Shown: piece after piece, positions 63,793 to 64,000 of the stretch
Layout: each line of letters begins with the position of its first letter
Position numbering within the stretch: the first letter of the stretch is position 1
Source of the DNA: Mangrovibacterium marinum
GTDB taxonomy: Bacteria; Bacteroidota; Bacteroidia; Bacteroidales; Prolixibacteraceae
Reading direction: 5' to 3'
NCBI RefSeq assembly: GCF_003046625.1
Contig: NZ_QAAD01000002.1
Coordinates: 272,241-336,240 of the forward strand
DNA length: 64,000 bases
The notes under the pieces: generated by a model
Told to the model about the DNA's origin: nothing
The model's input: only the letters and a program-made list of their open reading frames with translations
The model's database searches: none
Program-made: the position numbers and the translations under genes

Positions 63793-64000
63793 GCCAACTA
63801 CAAACACGTCTTTAGCATTATTTTCAATCAATATAGAACGGCCCCGGAAATGGGGTCGTTTTTTTGTTGCACGAAATCGGCTAATCAAATCCAGCGGATT
63901 TGTATGTATCCGTCTCCACGATAACGTATAGGCTTTCGGGATTATTCTTTCGATTTTCACATCCTTGATGTTTCACAAAAAAAAGGATGTACTATGATTT
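63793..64000. other. end of window, no gene seen
   Basis: After the pssA terminator only AT-rich DNA is visible; an open frame on the minus strand (63733-63960) overlaps pssA and has no recognised domain. Confidence 0.45.
63837..63866 (+). terminator. intrinsic terminator of the phospholipid operon
   Basis: AACGGCCCC and GGGGTCGTT arms (one G-U pair) around a 6-nt loop, followed by five more T after the stem. Confidence 0.88.

Overview
The window reads as chromosomal core sequence of a Bacteroidota bacterium, probably of the Marinilabiliales/Prolixibacteraceae type. The evidence is a protein with a type IX secretion sorting domain, lipoproteins with Bacteroidota-style lipoboxes, start regions without strong Shine-Dalgarno sequences, many copies of the Bacteroidota -7 element TAnnTTTG, and gene neighbourhoods common in that phylum (pRiA4b ORF-3 protein next to miaA; rsfS-ftsH-LUD-DUF2007-cdsA-psd-pssA). 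The taxon is inferred from sequence reading, not from a database search. I see no phage, transposase, CRISPR array, rRNA or tRNA gene.

Layout. 1-5.7 kb: leucine operon leuA (5' cut)-leuC-leuD-second synthase (citramalate/isopropylmalate type)-leuB, with a compound GC-rich palindrome between leuC and leuD, a hairpin-plus-U-tract between leuD and the second synthase, and a terminator after leuB. 5.9-14 kb: ion homeostasis (CPA2 antiporter with RCK domains, two tandem NhaA antiporters), a cold-shock protein, a YbaK deacylase, a fasciclin lipoprotein, and the remains of an EamA transporter. 14.4-26.4 kb: asnB, ychF, a Nudix-derived regulator, an ECF sigma/anti-sigma/sensor set, hisS, two membrane proteins, an exported protein and ettA. 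26.5-34.9 kb: a single-domain response regulator, a nitroreductase, a T9SS-sorted Ig-repeat protein, a small lipoprotein, gapA, and the miaA group. 34.9-45 kb: glycosyltransferase, Rel/Spo, a Fur-family regulator, purA, a PLP enzyme, Ppx, and a sigma-54-type regulator without a DNA-binding domain. 45-48 kb: two AT-richer polytopic membrane proteins facing each other. 48-57 kb: coaD, a thioredoxin-fold protein, Nudix, pyrE, SRPBCC, mnmH-selD, a hemerythrin/LuxR pair and an S41 protease. 57-64 kb: birA and a run from rsfS to phospholipid synthesis.

What works together: leuA/C/D/B make leucine, and the extra synthase may feed the same steps with citramalate for isoleucine. SelD makes selenophosphate for MnmH, so selenium visible here goes to tRNA; SelD itself carries cysteine. 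The ECF sigma, membrane anti-sigma and periplasmic sensor form an envelope-signalling unit. CdsA, PssA and Psd are consecutive steps to phosphatidylethanolamine.

The least explained feature is a family of dispersed intergenic repeats (about 110-160 bp, rich in GACAAC and ending in a GATTCC-CC-GGAATC palindrome) at 12.2, 30.7 (inverted), 32.4, 40.5 and 41.1 kb. Two copies flank gapA in opposite orientation, and the last two are almost identical and enclose about 430 bp of unexplained DNA. A second candidate for new biology is the two-gene unit of a hemerythrin-like protein and a LuxR regulator whose receiver domain lacks the phosphorylation residues.
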